Assembly (NCBI GenBank): GCA_019113005.1
Contig: DXIE01000018.1
Span: forward strand, 1-64,000
Origin: Candidatus Butyricicoccus avistercoris
GTDB lineage: Bacteria; Bacillota; Clostridia; Oscillospirales; Butyricicoccaceae
Length of the DNA stretch: 64,000 bases
Reading direction: 5' to 3'
Below, in pieces: positions 9,478-18,506 of this stretch (position 1 is its first letter; each line of letters opens with the position of its first letter). Under the pieces are notes generated by a model. The model saw only the letters and a list, made by a program, of their open reading frames with translations. It had not been told where the DNA came from and made no database searches. Position numbers and translations under genes: made by a program.

Positions 9478-9714
9478 CAGATAACATGGCTCTATAAGCT
9501 CCATTAAATCGCCAACTTTATGAATACTGGCTATTTTATCCTGTGTAAGTGTAGGAAGGTCAAATTCTCCCTCTAAAATATCACATAATTCCATTATATC
9601 CAAAGAATCGGCATATAATTCATCACGAAAACTTGTTTCATTTGTTATTTTTTCAAATTTTATAGCAAACTGCTGACATATAATTTTATATAATTTAATT
9701 TGTTTACTATCCAA
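9463..9714 (-). CDS. acpP: Acyl carrier protein (divergent, TTG start)
   Basis: 83 residues. The 4'-phosphopantetheine attachment motif is DSLD with Ser37, followed by an acidic helix II (IMELCDILEGEFDL) and a short helix III. It would carry growing acyl chains as thioesters for fatty acid and phospholipid synthesis, fitting its place between plsX and rnc. The start is TTG at 9714, preceded by AAGGAAG about 10 nt upstream within the plsX end. The next in-frame Met comes after the active serine, so no later start is possible. The sequence differs from standard ACPs (YADSLD instead of GADSLD, Cys in helix II). A specialised ACP is possible if a second acpP exists elsewhere. Confidence 0.85.
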   Translation of the reverse strand: MDSKQIKLYKIICQQFAIKFEKITNETSFRDELYADSLDIMELCDILEGEFDLPTLTQDKIASIHKVGDLMELIEPCYLDNRE

Positions 9715-9719
9715 AATTA

Positions 9720-10742
9720 TCAGTCTTCCTTGTTTACTGTCATATGTTCAATATTTTGCTCTACCGCTTCAATCATACCGCTTTTTGTGTACTCTATTGC
9801 TTGACGCACAGCATTCATAACAGCAATTTCATTTGATGAACCATGAGCTTTTATAACTGGGTGAGCAATTCCTAAAAATGGTGCACCACCTATAACATCT
9901 TGGTTGAACATTTCTTTAAATTCGTCCATACCAGATTTACAAAGCAGATAAGCAATTTTTGTACCCATATTTCGGGTAAAGACCTTTTTAATTTCAGCAG
10001 CCATAAATTTTGCTACACCTTCGATAGTTTTAAGCATTACATTGCCCGAAAAACCATCACAAACAGCCACATCACATTTACCCAGTGGCACATCACTGCC
10101 TTCCACATTGCCAACAAAGTTAAGTCTGCCCTCATCATGTGCTTTTTTAAGAAGTGCATATGTTTCCTTGCGGATAGCATCGCCTTTTGAATCCTCAGTG
10201 CCATTGTTTACAAGACCAACACGAGGATTTTTAATTTTTCTGATTTTCTCAGCATAAAGCGAGCCTAAAAAAGCAAATTGAAGTAAATACTCAGCTGTAC
10301 ATTCGGTGTTTGCACCTGCATCAACAAGCATAACCTGACCATTTGCACAAGGCATAACAGGAGCTACTGCACCACGTCTAATGCCCTTTATACGCTTACA
10401 GAACAATGTAGCACCAGAAAGTAATGCACCCGTAGAGCCAGCAGAAACAATAGCGTCAGCCTCTCCGTCCTTGACAAGTTTTAAAGCAACTGCCATAGAA
10501 CTTTGTGGTTTTTTACGAAGTACAGTTGATGGGTCATCATGCATATCAACAATATCTGGTGCATGTACAATATGAAGTCCAGAAAGATTTTCTGCATTAT
10601 TTTCCTTTAAAATAGCCTTTATTTTATCCTCCTGACCTACTAAAACAACATCTTCACCATACTGCTTGACTGCTAAAATAGCACCTAAAACTGGTGCAAG
10701 AGGTGCATTATCTCCGCCCATTGCATCAACTGCAATTTTCAT
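9720..10742 (-). CDS. plsX: Phosphate acyltransferase PlsX
   Basis: 340 residues. N-terminal MKIAVDAMGGDNAPLAPVLGA is diagnostic, with later conserved motifs GSTGALL, DAGAN, GNVEG and CDGFSGNVMLK. PlsX converts acyl-ACP to acyl-phosphate, the acyl donor for PlsY in phosphatidic acid synthesis, at the inner membrane face. It is 2 bases downstream of trmFO and 5 bases before acp. FapR, which often precedes plsX in Bacillus, is absent. GGGAG precedes the ATG. Confidence 0.97.
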   Translation of the reverse strand: MKIAVDAMGGDNAPLAPVLGAILAVKQYGEDVVLVGQEDKIKAILKENNAENLSGLHIVHAPDIVDMHDDPSTVLRKKPQSSMAVALKLVKDGEADAIVSAGSTGALLSGATLFCKRIKGIRRGAVAPVMPCANGQVMLVDAGANTECTAEYLLQFAFLGSLYAEKIRKIKNPRVGLVNNGTEDSKGDAIRKETYALLKKAHDEGRLNFVGNVEGSDVPLGKCDVAVCDGFSGNVMLKTIEGVAKFMAAEIKKVFTRNMGTKIAYLLCKSGMDEFKEMFNQDVIGGAPFLGIAHPVIKAHGSSNEIAVMNAVRQAIEYTKSGMIEAVEQNIEHMTVNKED

Positions 10743-10744
10743 TT

Positions 10745-12052
10745 TTAAATATCTCCCTTCATATTATCTATAATTTCAAGTGCTCTCTCGGAAATTTTCA
10801 TATTCTTTTCTCGTTTTCCTCTAATTTTATAACCCAGTGGCTCTAAAATACCAAAGTTTATATTCATCGGTTGGAATTTAACAACTGTTTCATTAGAAAT
10901 ATAATGACCTAATGCACCAATAGCAGTTGTTTGTGGGAAATTAGGCTCTTTCTTACCTAAAATCTCATTTGCTGTTGCAAGACCTGCTAAAAATCCTGAT
11001 GCATTGGACTCAACATAACCCTCTACACCTGTCATCTGACCTGCAAAACGTATTCTTGAATCTGAGCGAAGTGCAAAATTACGGTCTAAAAGTCTTGGAG
11101 AGTCAAGAAAAGTATTTCTGTGCATAACACCATAACGCACATATTCAGCGTTTTTAAGTGCTGGAATCATAGAGAAAATACGCTTTTGCTCGCCCCATTT
11201 AAGATGAGTTTGACAGCCAACAAGGTTATATAAACTGCCTTGTGCATTGTCTTTTCTAAGCTGTAAAACCGCATAAGGGTCTTTTCCAGTCTTAGGGTCT
11301 GGCAGACCAACAGGCTTTAAAATGCCAAAAAGCAGTGTATCATGTCCACGTCTTGCATTAACCTCTATTGGCATGCAGCCCTCAAATACAAGCTTATCTT
11401 CAAAGCCATGCACTTCAGCTTCTTCTGCGGTTGTCAGAGCCTCCCAAAATGGGTCAAACTCCTCCTTTGACAGTGGACAGTTTATATAGTCTGGAGTGCC
11501 TTTATCATAACGAGATGCAAAATAAGCTCTATCCATATCAATGGATTCAAAAGTTACAATAGGTGCAGCCGCATCAAAGAAATGCAGAAAATCCCCGCCC
11601 ACTTTTTCATGTATAGCATCAAAAAGAGCATCAGAAGTCAGTGGGCCAGTAGCTATAATAACATGACCATCTTTAGGAATTTCTGTGACTTCACCATAAA
11701 CAATTTTAATATTTGGGTGGTTTTTAATTTTATCTGTTACAGCTTTTGCAAAAGCCTCTCGGTCAACTGCTAATGCACCACCCGCCTCAACTTGGTTTTC
11801 ATCCGCACACTTTACAATTAGACCACCTAAACGGCGAAGTTCTTCTTTTAAAAGACCTGCTGCATTTGTCAGCTCATTTGAACGCAAAGAGTTTGAACAA
11901 ACAAGCTCGGCAAAATCGTCTGAATGATGAGCTGGAGTTTTTTTCTCTGGTTTCATTTCGTAAAGTGTCACATTTATACCACGCTCGGCAAGTTGCCATG
12001 CAGCTTCACAGCCTGCAAGACCTGCACCGATTACGCTTACATTATTCTGCAT
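10745..12052 (-). CDS. trmFO: Methylenetetrahydrofolate--tRNA-(uracil-54-C5)-methyltransferase
   Basis: 435 residues. FAD-binding GAGLAGCEAAW at the N-terminus, then the CSNSLRSNE and FAGQMTGVEGYVESNASG stretches typical of TrmFO. It forms ribothymidine-54 in tRNA using methylenetetrahydrofolate and FADH2, a feature of most Firmicutes. Its ATG overlaps the last 11 bases of topA, and GGAGG lies inside the topA end. The topA-trmFO order is conserved in Bacillus and relatives. Confidence 0.97.
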   Translation of the reverse strand: MQNNVSVIGAGLAGCEAAWQLAERGINVTLYEMKPEKKTPAHHSDDFAELVCSNSLRSNELTNAAGLLKEELRRLGGLIVKCADENQVEAGGALAVDREAFAKAVTDKIKNHPNIKIVYGEVTEIPKDGHVIIATGPLTSDALFDAIHEKVGGDFLHFFDAAAPIVTFESIDMDRAYFASRYDKGTPDYINCPLSKEEFDPFWEALTTAEEAEVHGFEDKLVFEGCMPIEVNARRGHDTLLFGILKPVGLPDPKTGKDPYAVLQLRKDNAQGSLYNLVGCQTHLKWGEQKRIFSMIPALKNAEYVRYGVMHRNTFLDSPRLLDRNFALRSDSRIRFAGQMTGVEGYVESNASGFLAGLATANEILGKKEPNFPQTTAIGALGHYISNETVVKFQPMNINFGILEPLGYKIRGKREKNMKISERALEIIDNMKGDI

Positions 12053-14405
12053 TTACAGTTTCCTCCGTTTTTTTAGGTCTGCCTCTTTTTTTTGGCTTTT
12101 GCTCGGTTTCCGAGTCTTTTTCCTTTTTGGCAGTGGTTTTTTTAGTGGTTGTCTTTTTGGTTGTGGTTTTTTTAGTTGCCTTCTTTTTAGCAGTCTTTTT
12201 CTCCTCTTGCTCCTCTGCTTCCTTAGCAGCCTTTTTAGCCTCACGTTCAGCCGCCTTTGCAGCTCTTGCCTCACGACGCTGACGGTTCTTTTCTGCTTCC
12301 TCTGGTGATACGCCTTCCTTTACAAGCTCGCTATATCCACAACCTTCACGCAGACAAACGTCTCTAACTTCTTTAGAATCTCTATCTGTATGACGGAATA
12401 GTGAAGAATCACATGTTGGACATTTGGATTTTAAAGGTTTATCCCAAGTTATAAAATCACAAGTTGGGTATTTATAACATGAGTAATAAACATAACCCTT
12501 TGCAGATTTCTTTTTAACTACTTTCATGCCACAAATAGGGCATGATGCACCAGTATCCTCAGTGATTGCCTTTGTATTGCTACACTCTGGGAAACCAGGG
12601 CAAGCAAGGAATTTACCAAAACGACCAATTTTAATAACCATTTTTCTGCCACAAAGCTCACATTCTATATCGGTTTCTTGGTCTTGTATTTTAATTCGTT
12701 GACCTTCGAGGTCTACTTCTGCTTTCTCAAGAGAGGTTTCAAAACCATCATAAAAATTTCTAAGCAAATCTACATAGTTTTCTTTACCAGCCTCGACTTC
12801 ATCAAGCTGACTTTCCATATTAGCAGTAAATTCATAATCTGCAACAAGTTCAAATTTATCGACAAGTAAACCTGTTACACCCTCACCAAGTGGAGTAGGT
12901 CTTAGTGTACGGCTTTCCTTTTCCACATAGTTTCTGCTTTCAATAGTTGAGATAGTCGGTGCATAAGTTGATGGTCTTCCTATGCCACGCTCCTCCATTG
13001 CTCGAACTAAAGATGCCTCTGTATAACGTGCAGGTGGCTGTGTAAAGTGCTGACTTGGTATTATCTCGTCTGCCTTTAACTCATCACCCTCAGCAAAAGG
13101 TGGAAGTGGCTTACCCGCTTCACCCTGCTTTTCATCGTCTGTTGATTCTTCATAAACCGCAGTAAAACCAGAAAATGCTACTGTATGTCCAGATGCTCTA
13201 AAAATATAACCTTCGCTTAGTATATCGGCAGAAATAGTGTCTAAAATAGCATCTGACATCTGACAAGCGACAAATCTTAACCAAATAAGTCTATAAAGCT
13301 TATACTGGTCTGGTGTAAGACTGGATTTAATATTATCAGGCTCAAGTGTTACATCAGAAGGTCTGATTGCTTCGTGTGCATCTTGAGCACCGCCTTTAGT
13401 TTTGAAAACTCTAGGCTTTCCTGGATAGTAGTTTTCACCATATCTACTTTTAATAAAAGTTGCTGCTGCTGCTGTTGCCTCATCAGACAGTCTGAGAGAG
13501 TCAGTACGCATATATGTTATAAGACCTGTTAAGCCTAAACCGTCAATCTCAATACCTTCATATAACTCCTGAGCTACACTCATTGTACGTCTTGGGGTCA
13601 TATTTAGCTTTCTGCTTGCGTCCTGTTGAAGTGTAGAGGTTGTAAAAGGTGCAGGAGCTGACTTTTTCTTTTTACCTTTTTTAACGCTTGATACTATAAA
13701 AGGCTTACCTGTAATAGCATTTACAACAAAATTTGCACTTTCTTCATTTTTAAGCTCTTTATTGCCCTCTGAATCACTGTAATATCGAGCGGTAAACTTA
13801 CCACCTGTTTTGGTTTGAAGTTTAGCTTCAATTTGCCAATATTCCTCTGGGTTAAAAGCTCTTATCTCATTTTCTCTATCAACTACAAGGCGAGTTGCAA
13901 CCGACTGCACACGACCAGCACTAAGTCCACGCTTTACTTTTTTCCACAGAAAAGGAGATAATTTATATCCTACAATTCTATCTAAAATACGTCTAGCCTG
14001 CTGTGCATCAACTAAATCCATATCAATATCTCTTGGGTGTTCTATACCATAACGCACAGCATTTTTAGTAATTTCATTAAAAGTAACTCTTTTATATTCG
14101 CCCTCATGCAGATTTAAAAGCTCTTTTAAATGCCAAGAAATAGCCTCACCCTCACGGTCAGGGTCGGTTGCAAGATACACAAAATCGCTTTCTTCTGCTG
14201 ATAGTTTAAGCTCATTTATAAGTTTTTCTTTGCCTTCAACTGGCACATATTCAGGAGCAAAATTATTTTCAAAATCTATACTCATTTTCTTTTTTGGAAG
14301 GTCACGCAAATGACCCATAGAAGCTTTTACTATATAATCAGAGCCCAAATATTTGCCAATGGTCTTTGCTTTGGCTGGTGACTCCACAATCACAAGTTTG
14401 GACAT
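12042..14405 (-). CDS. topA: DNA topoisomerase I
   Basis: 787 residues. TOPRIM domain with Glu8 and DPDREGE at 81-87, catalytic Tyr in the YMRTDS motif near 295, and MTPRRTM and GRPSTYA motifs of type IA enzymes. Three four-cysteine zinc ribbons follow (CELCGRK..CPGFPEC; CPICGMK..CYKYPTC; CPTCDSS..CLREGC). The final ~80 residues are Glu/Lys/Arg-rich, then a run of KKxTTKK repeats. It relaxes negative supercoils and this tail should bind DNA or RNA electrostatically. Start ATG with GGAGG 7 nt upstream. It follows dprA, as in Bacillus. Confidence 0.97.
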   Translation of the reverse strand: MSKLVIVESPAKAKTIGKYLGSDYIVKASMGHLRDLPKKKMSIDFENNFAPEYVPVEGKEKLINELKLSAEESDFVYLATDPDREGEAISWHLKELLNLHEGEYKRVTFNEITKNAVRYGIEHPRDIDMDLVDAQQARRILDRIVGYKLSPFLWKKVKRGLSAGRVQSVATRLVVDRENEIRAFNPEEYWQIEAKLQTKTGGKFTARYYSDSEGNKELKNEESANFVVNAITGKPFIVSSVKKGKKKKSAPAPFTTSTLQQDASRKLNMTPRRTMSVAQELYEGIEIDGLGLTGLITYMRTDSLRLSDEATAAAATFIKSRYGENYYPGKPRVFKTKGGAQDAHEAIRPSDVTLEPDNIKSSLTPDQYKLYRLIWLRFVACQMSDAILDTISADILSEGYIFRASGHTVAFSGFTAVYEESTDDEKQGEAGKPLPPFAEGDELKADEIIPSQHFTQPPARYTEASLVRAMEERGIGRPSTYAPTISTIESRNYVEKESRTLRPTPLGEGVTGLLVDKFELVADYEFTANMESQLDEVEAGKENYVDLLRNFYDGFETSLEKAEVDLEGQRIKIQDQETDIECELCGRKMVIKIGRFGKFLACPGFPECSNTKAITEDTGASCPICGMKVVKKKSAKGYVYYSCYKYPTCDFITWDKPLKSKCPTCDSSLFRHTDRDSKEVRDVCLREGCGYSELVKEGVSPEEAEKNRQRREARAAKAAEREAKKAAKEAEEQEEKKTAKKKATKKTTTKKTTTKKTTAKKEKDSETEQKPKKRGRPKKTEETVNAE

Positions 14406-14448
14406 TGTTCTTCCTCCGTTTTTTATTTTATTTAAAACTCTTGATATC

Positions 14449-15666
14449 TTAGAAATTTATTGTTATAATGCCATTTTCACGCTTTAGTATACCATCAAGC
14501 TCCATCATCGTCAATTCAGTCATAACTCTTGCTACTGGTAAATCTATCTGTTCTAAAATATCTTCTGGTGTTTCTGCACCATTTAAAATAATATCAACAA
14601 TCGCTTTTTGATTTTCATTTTGAAGCTGTGGTATATGAGCATGTTTTTGAGTGGTTTCTTGTTTTTCTGATTTGTTTTCTTCGGTTTTTTCCTCATGTTT
14701 TAAAATTTTATTCCACATTTCTTCAACCGTTTGTTTATCATCATAATGAACTTGTTCAGGTTGTTTTATAGGCTTTTTACTGCCATAAATTGGACTTAGT
14801 CCGACCTCACGCAGTATATCATTTGGTTCACAAGCTATTGCGGCCTCGCCGTCACGAATTAAATGATTACACCCCATAGAATTAGGAGCATCTATATTTG
14901 CAGGTATAGCAAAAACTTCTCTGCCCTGTTCCAGAGCTTCATGTGCAGTTATAAGTGCACCAGAGCGAGCGGGAGCTTCCACAACCAAAACCGCTCTTGA
15001 TAAGCCACTTATAATTCTATTTCTTATAGGAAATAAAAATCCTTTATGTGGTGTAGATGGTGGATTTTCGCTTATAACAGCACCAGTAAGCTGAATATCA
15101 CCCATTAGAAAATTATGCTCAGGTGGATAACAAATATTAATACCACCAGCAAGCACAGCAATAGTTTTTCCTCCTGCACTAATAGCACCACGCATAGCAG
15201 CACCATCAATACCAAGAGCCATACCAGAAACAATAGTCATACCCGCACTAGCAAGCTGTTTACCAAACTCACCTGCCATGGTCATGCCATAAGGTGTGGC
15301 CTTACGAGTGCCAACAATTCCTACTGCTGGTTTACGCTCTAAATCGGGTATTTTACCTTTTGCATATAAAATAATTGGAGGGTCTGGAATACTACATAAT
15401 ATTTCAGGATATGCACTATCTTCCATAGTTAATATACTTATCCCAAGTTTTTCACAATCAAATTGTATAGCATCAGCTCTTTGTAAACTTTTATCCGATA
15501 ATGCATCTATTTGTTTTTTATTAAGTCTAGTTTTTTCTATAAATTCTTGCCTACTCATAGCAAATAAATGCTCAGGAGAACCAAAACATTCTAAAAGCTG
15601 ATTTTTAACTAAAGCTGTTAACTCATCTTTTGCAGCAAGCCATAACCAATAAGAGAGTTTACTCAT
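14449..15666 (-). CDS. dprA: DNA-processing protein DprA
   Basis: 405 residues from ATG 15666. A helical N-terminal region precedes the Rossmann-like core (VGIVGTRKATPYG, VSGMALGIDGAAM, VLAGGINICYPPEHN, PIRNRIISGLS). A Glu/Lys/Gln-rich linker and a C-terminal winged helix end the protein. DprA loads RecA on incoming single-stranded DNA in transformation. The start overlaps the upstream methylase stop by 8 bases (ATGAGTAA). A GTG at 15675 is an alternative start; the ATG gives an N-terminus closer to the family. Confidence 0.93.
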   Translation of the reverse strand: MSKLSYWLWLAAKDELTALVKNQLLECFGSPEHLFAMSRQEFIEKTRLNKKQIDALSDKSLQRADAIQFDCEKLGISILTMEDSAYPEILCSIPDPPIILYAKGKIPDLERKPAVGIVGTRKATPYGMTMAGEFGKQLASAGMTIVSGMALGIDGAAMRGAISAGGKTIAVLAGGINICYPPEHNFLMGDIQLTGAVISENPPSTPHKGFLFPIRNRIISGLSRAVLVVEAPARSGALITAHEALEQGREVFAIPANIDAPNSMGCNHLIRDGEAAIACEPNDILREVGLSPIYGSKKPIKQPEQVHYDDKQTVEEMWNKILKHEEKTEENKSEKQETTQKHAHIPQLQNENQKAIVDIILNGAETPEDILEQIDLPVARVMTELTMMELDGILKRENGIITINF

Positions 15667-16450
15667 TTTTACCACTCATTTCCCAAATAAGTATTGCAGT
15701 CGCAACACCTGCATTTAATGACTCAGCTTTGCCAAGCATAGGGATAATAATTTGTTCATCACAAAGATTTAAAGCTTTCTCTGTTACGCCTTTACCTTCA
15801 TTACCTATAATAACGGCTGCTTTTTTAAGAGATATATTATTTATAGATATGCTCTTATCTGAAAGGGCAGTAGCATAAACAGGTATATTACGAGAATGCA
15901 TACAAGATATTGCCTGTTCAATAGGCATTTTAAAAACAGGCTGACGGAATATAGCTCCCATCGTTGAACGTACAACTTTAGGTGCAAAAGGGTCTGTGCA
16001 GCCTTCGCACAAAATTACGGCAGACAGAGCAAAAGCATCTGCGGTACGCAAAATTGTGCCAAGATTGCCAGGGTCTTGTATACCATCAAGTAAAATTACA
16101 CCATTCAAATTTTGTGGTAGTTCATCAGCCATTTTATGAGGCATATCGCAAGAAAAAAGAACATTTTGTGAGGTTTCAACATCAGAAGCTAGATTAAATA
16201 ATTTTTCATCAGCAGAAAATAAATAAGCTCCCTGATTAAAAGCATCATTTAAAAGTTCTTCAGACACTAAAGTACCAGTTTTTATAAGCACAGTATGAAC
16301 TTTAACATTAGAAGATAGAGCCTCAAACAGCATTTTTTCACCTTCACAAACCATTTGATTCATATTATGACGATATTTTTTATCTTTAGCGAGGCGAGCG
16401 AGCTGTTTAATAGTGCTATTTTGTTTACTTTCGATTGTAGTTATAAGCAT
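15659..16450 (-). CDS. SpoU/TrmH-family RNA 2'-O-methyltransferase
   Basis: 263 residues from ATG 16450, which has GAGGG 5 nt upstream; a longer frame from 16462 has no such site. An N-terminal substrate-binding domain (KQNSTIKQLARL, CEGEKMLFEA) precedes the SPOUT knot with LLDGIQDPGNLGTILRTADA, IIGNEGKGVT and IPMLGKAESLNAGVATAIL, the three class motifs. It methylates ribose 2'-OH in rRNA or tRNA using SAM. The exact target cannot be told from sequence (YsgA-like). It is first in a unit with dprA, topA and onward. A clear promoter lies at 16554-16582. Confidence 0.92.
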   Translation of the reverse strand: MLITTIESKQNSTIKQLARLAKDKKYRHNMNQMVCEGEKMLFEALSSNVKVHTVLIKTGTLVSEELLNDAFNQGAYLFSADEKLFNLASDVETSQNVLFSCDMPHKMADELPQNLNGVILLDGIQDPGNLGTILRTADAFALSAVILCEGCTDPFAPKVVRSTMGAIFRQPVFKMPIEQAISCMHSRNIPVYATALSDKSISINNISLKKAAVIIGNEGKGVTEKALNLCDEQIIIPMLGKAESLNAGVATAILIWEMSGKNE

Positions 16451-16492
16451 AACGTCCCTCATTTCTATAAAATGAAAAGCTTAACAGGTTAA

Positions 16493-16522
16493 AAGCCTGA
16501 ACACCCATAGGTACTCAGGCTT
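16493..16522 (-). terminator. Leader hairpin / possible terminator upstream of SpoU methylase
   Basis: Arms AAGCCTGA (16493-16500) and TCAGGCTT (16515-16522) enclose further GTACC/GGGTG pairing. On the minus strand only a short TTTT follows. It lies after rfbG and after the promoter at 16554-16582, so it is in the leader of the methylase unit. It could stop rfbG readthrough or attenuate the methylase operon. The T-run is short. Confidence 0.5.
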
Positions 16523-16553
16523 ACTGAAATATTAGGGTATTATTTTAGCATTA

Positions 16554-16582
16554 AGTATAGCATACCCTTATATTGTATTCAA
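16554..16582 (-). promoter_or_regulatory. Sigma-A promoter for SpoU methylase-dprA-topA unit
   Basis: TTGAAT (16577-16582) and TATACT (16554-16559) are separated by 17 bp, with an extended -10 TG. The arms AGGGTAT (16534-16540) and ATACCCT (16562-16568) flank the -10 symmetrically and could form an operator. The start codon is about 100 nt downstream, leaving a leader that holds the hairpin at 16493-16522. Confidence 0.65.
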
Positions 16583-16644
16583 GTAGTGGTTTTTGTGTTT
16601 TGACTTTTTTTACAAATTAGTTTATTAGCTAATATTTAACTATA

Positions 16645-17697
16645 TTATATATATTGTCTTATCTGTTTATCCATTATATCACTTATATTATTATTTTCTT
16701 TCCATTCTTTAGTCCATTCAACCGTTTTCTCAATAGCAGTATTCACGTTCCATTTTGGTTTCCAATCTAAAACTTTTTTGATTTTTGATGAGTCTAAACG
16801 CAAGAAATTAGCTTCATGCGGTGCATTTATTTCGGATTGATGTAACCATGATGCACCATCTGCCCATTTATTACAGAATATATCAACCAGCTCTCCTGTG
16901 GTTATACAATCCTTATCATCTGGGCCGATATTATAACAACCAGCAATATTAAAGTTTTCATATTGTCTTTTAGCAACTAATAAATATGCCATTATAGGTT
17001 CTAAAACATGCTGATATGGACGAATAGAATAAGGATTTCTGACAATTATCTTTCGTTTTTGCAAAACGCTTCTTATACAATCTGGAATAATACGATTTGG
17101 AGCAAAATCGCCTCCACCTATTACATTGCCTGCTCTCATAGTTGAAATTGGAAGTTTTCTTTCCTTAAAGAAACTTTGGATATAACTATATGTTACAAGC
17201 TCAGAACAAGATTTAGAATTAGAGTATGGGTCTAATCCATTTAATCTATCATCTTCACGATATCCCCAACACCATTCTTTATTTTCATACACCTTATCTG
17301 TTGTAACATTAACAACACTTTTTACTGAATCTGTAATTCTAACACATTCTAACAAATTAACTGTTCCCATTACATTAGTTGAATATGTTTCTACTGGATT
17401 TTTATACCCTTCTTTAACAATAGGCTGAGCTGCTAAATGAAATACTATTTCAGGTTTAGCTGTTTCAAAAACAGCTTTTAATTTATCCAAATCTCTAATA
17501 TCAGCAATTACAGAGTTTATATTTGAATCAATTTCGGCTAATGAATATAAATTGGGCTGAGTAGGTGGGTTTAATGCATATCCAAAAACATCTGCACCTG
17601 TATTTAATAGGGCTTGACTAAGCCATGCACCTTTAAACCCAGTATGACCTGTAATTAATACTTTTTTCCCTGCATAAAAGCAAAGAACATTATCCAT
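16645..17697 (-). CDS. rfbG: CDP-glucose 4,6-dehydratase
   Basis: 350 residues, full length. Extended SDR with NAD-binding GHTGFKGAW at 17-25, VFHLAAQPIVKEGYKNP, NVTTDKVYENKEW and active-site YSNSK, all typical of RfbG/DdhB. It converts CDP-glucose to CDP-4-keto-6-deoxyglucose. It follows rfbF by 6 bases. No clear terminator is seen directly after the stop. In this context the sugar probably modifies flagellin or a surface glycan. The later steps are not next to it; candidates lie at 60.3-61.8 kb. Confidence 0.94.
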   Translation of the reverse strand: MDNVLCFYAGKKVLITGHTGFKGAWLSQALLNTGADVFGYALNPPTQPNLYSLAEIDSNINSVIADIRDLDKLKAVFETAKPEIVFHLAAQPIVKEGYKNPVETYSTNVMGTVNLLECVRITDSVKSVVNVTTDKVYENKEWCWGYREDDRLNGLDPYSNSKSCSELVTYSYIQSFFKERKLPISTMRAGNVIGGGDFAPNRIIPDCIRSVLQKRKIIVRNPYSIRPYQHVLEPIMAYLLVAKRQYENFNIAGCYNIGPDDKDCITTGELVDIFCNKWADGASWLHQSEINAPHEANFLRLDSSKIKKVLDWKPKWNVNTAIEKTVEWTKEWKENNNISDIMDKQIRQYI

Positions 17698-17703
17698 GAT
17701 TAA

Positions 17704-18483
17704 TCACCATACTTTCCAAGGAGCTTTTTTATTTCCCCATAATTGTTCTAATAAATGCTTATCTCTTTGAGTGTCCATACACTGCCAAAAGTCATAATGT
17801 TTATATATCCCAAGTTTTTTCTCTTTAGCGAGTCTATCTAATGATTCACCTTCAAAAGAACAGCTTTCATCTTCTGATAGATAATCAAAAACTTGCGGTT
17901 CTACAACCATGAATCCACCATTTATCCAACCACCATCTTCTTTTGCCTTCTCACGAAAACCAACTACTGTATTACTATTTTCATAAATATCAAGCACACC
18001 AAAACGTCCACCAGGTTGAATACCAGTTAATGTAACAATTTTATCACTTAGTTTGTGCTGATTTAATAATGCATTTAAATCTATATTACTTACACCATCG
18101 CCATATGTTAACATAAAAGTTTCATTTCCTACATATTTTTGCACTCGTTTAATACGTCCACCAGTTTGGGTATTAAGTCCAGTATCAACAAGAGTTACTC
18201 TCCAAGGCTCTGCCACATTATTATGTACAGTCATTTGATTTCCTGCTGAGAAATCAAATGTAATATCTGAACGATGCAAATAATAATCCGCAAAATATTC
18301 TTTTATCATATAGCCTTTATAACCACAACAAATAATAAAATCATTAAACCCAAATGATGAATAATACTTCATAATATGCCATAAGATAGGTTGATCACCA
18401 ATATTTATCATAGGCTTAGGTCTTAAATGACTTTCTTCACTAATTCTAGTGCCTAATCCACCTGCTAAAATTACAACTTTCAT
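17704..18483 (-). CDS. rfbF: Glucose-1-phosphate cytidylyltransferase
   Basis: 259 residues. The nucleotidyltransferase signature LAGGLGTR is followed by ESHLRPKPMINIGDQPILWHI, the RfbF-specific form. YGDGVSN marks the metal-binding Asp, and the protein ends with the RfbF-typical FWQCMDTQRDKHLLEQLW. It makes CDP-glucose from glucose-1-phosphate and CTP, the substrate of the adjacent rfbG product. It follows the glycosyltransferase by 23 bases in the same direction. Confidence 0.95.
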   Translation of the reverse strand: MKVVILAGGLGTRISEESHLRPKPMINIGDQPILWHIMKYYSSFGFNDFIICCGYKGYMIKEYFADYYLHRSDITFDFSAGNQMTVHNNVAEPWRVTLVDTGLNTQTGGRIKRVQKYVGNETFMLTYGDGVSNIDLNALLNQHKLSDKIVTLTGIQPGGRFGVLDIYENSNTVVGFREKAKEDGGWINGGFMVVEPQVFDYLSEDESCSFEGESLDRLAKEKKLGIYKHYDFWQCMDTQRDKHLLEQLWGNKKAPWKVW

Positions 18484-18506
18484 ACTTAATCATCACCCTA
18501 TAATAC

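Noticed and set aside
11746..12282. 178-residue plus-strand frame across topA-trmFO
   Set aside because: The low-complexity Phe/Leu-rich run is the antisense of the Lys-rich topA tail.
16451..16582. T-box or ribosomal-protein leader before the SpoU methylase
   Set aside because: The conserved T-box AGGGUGG motif is absent and no known leader motif could be assigned; kept only as an unassigned hairpin.
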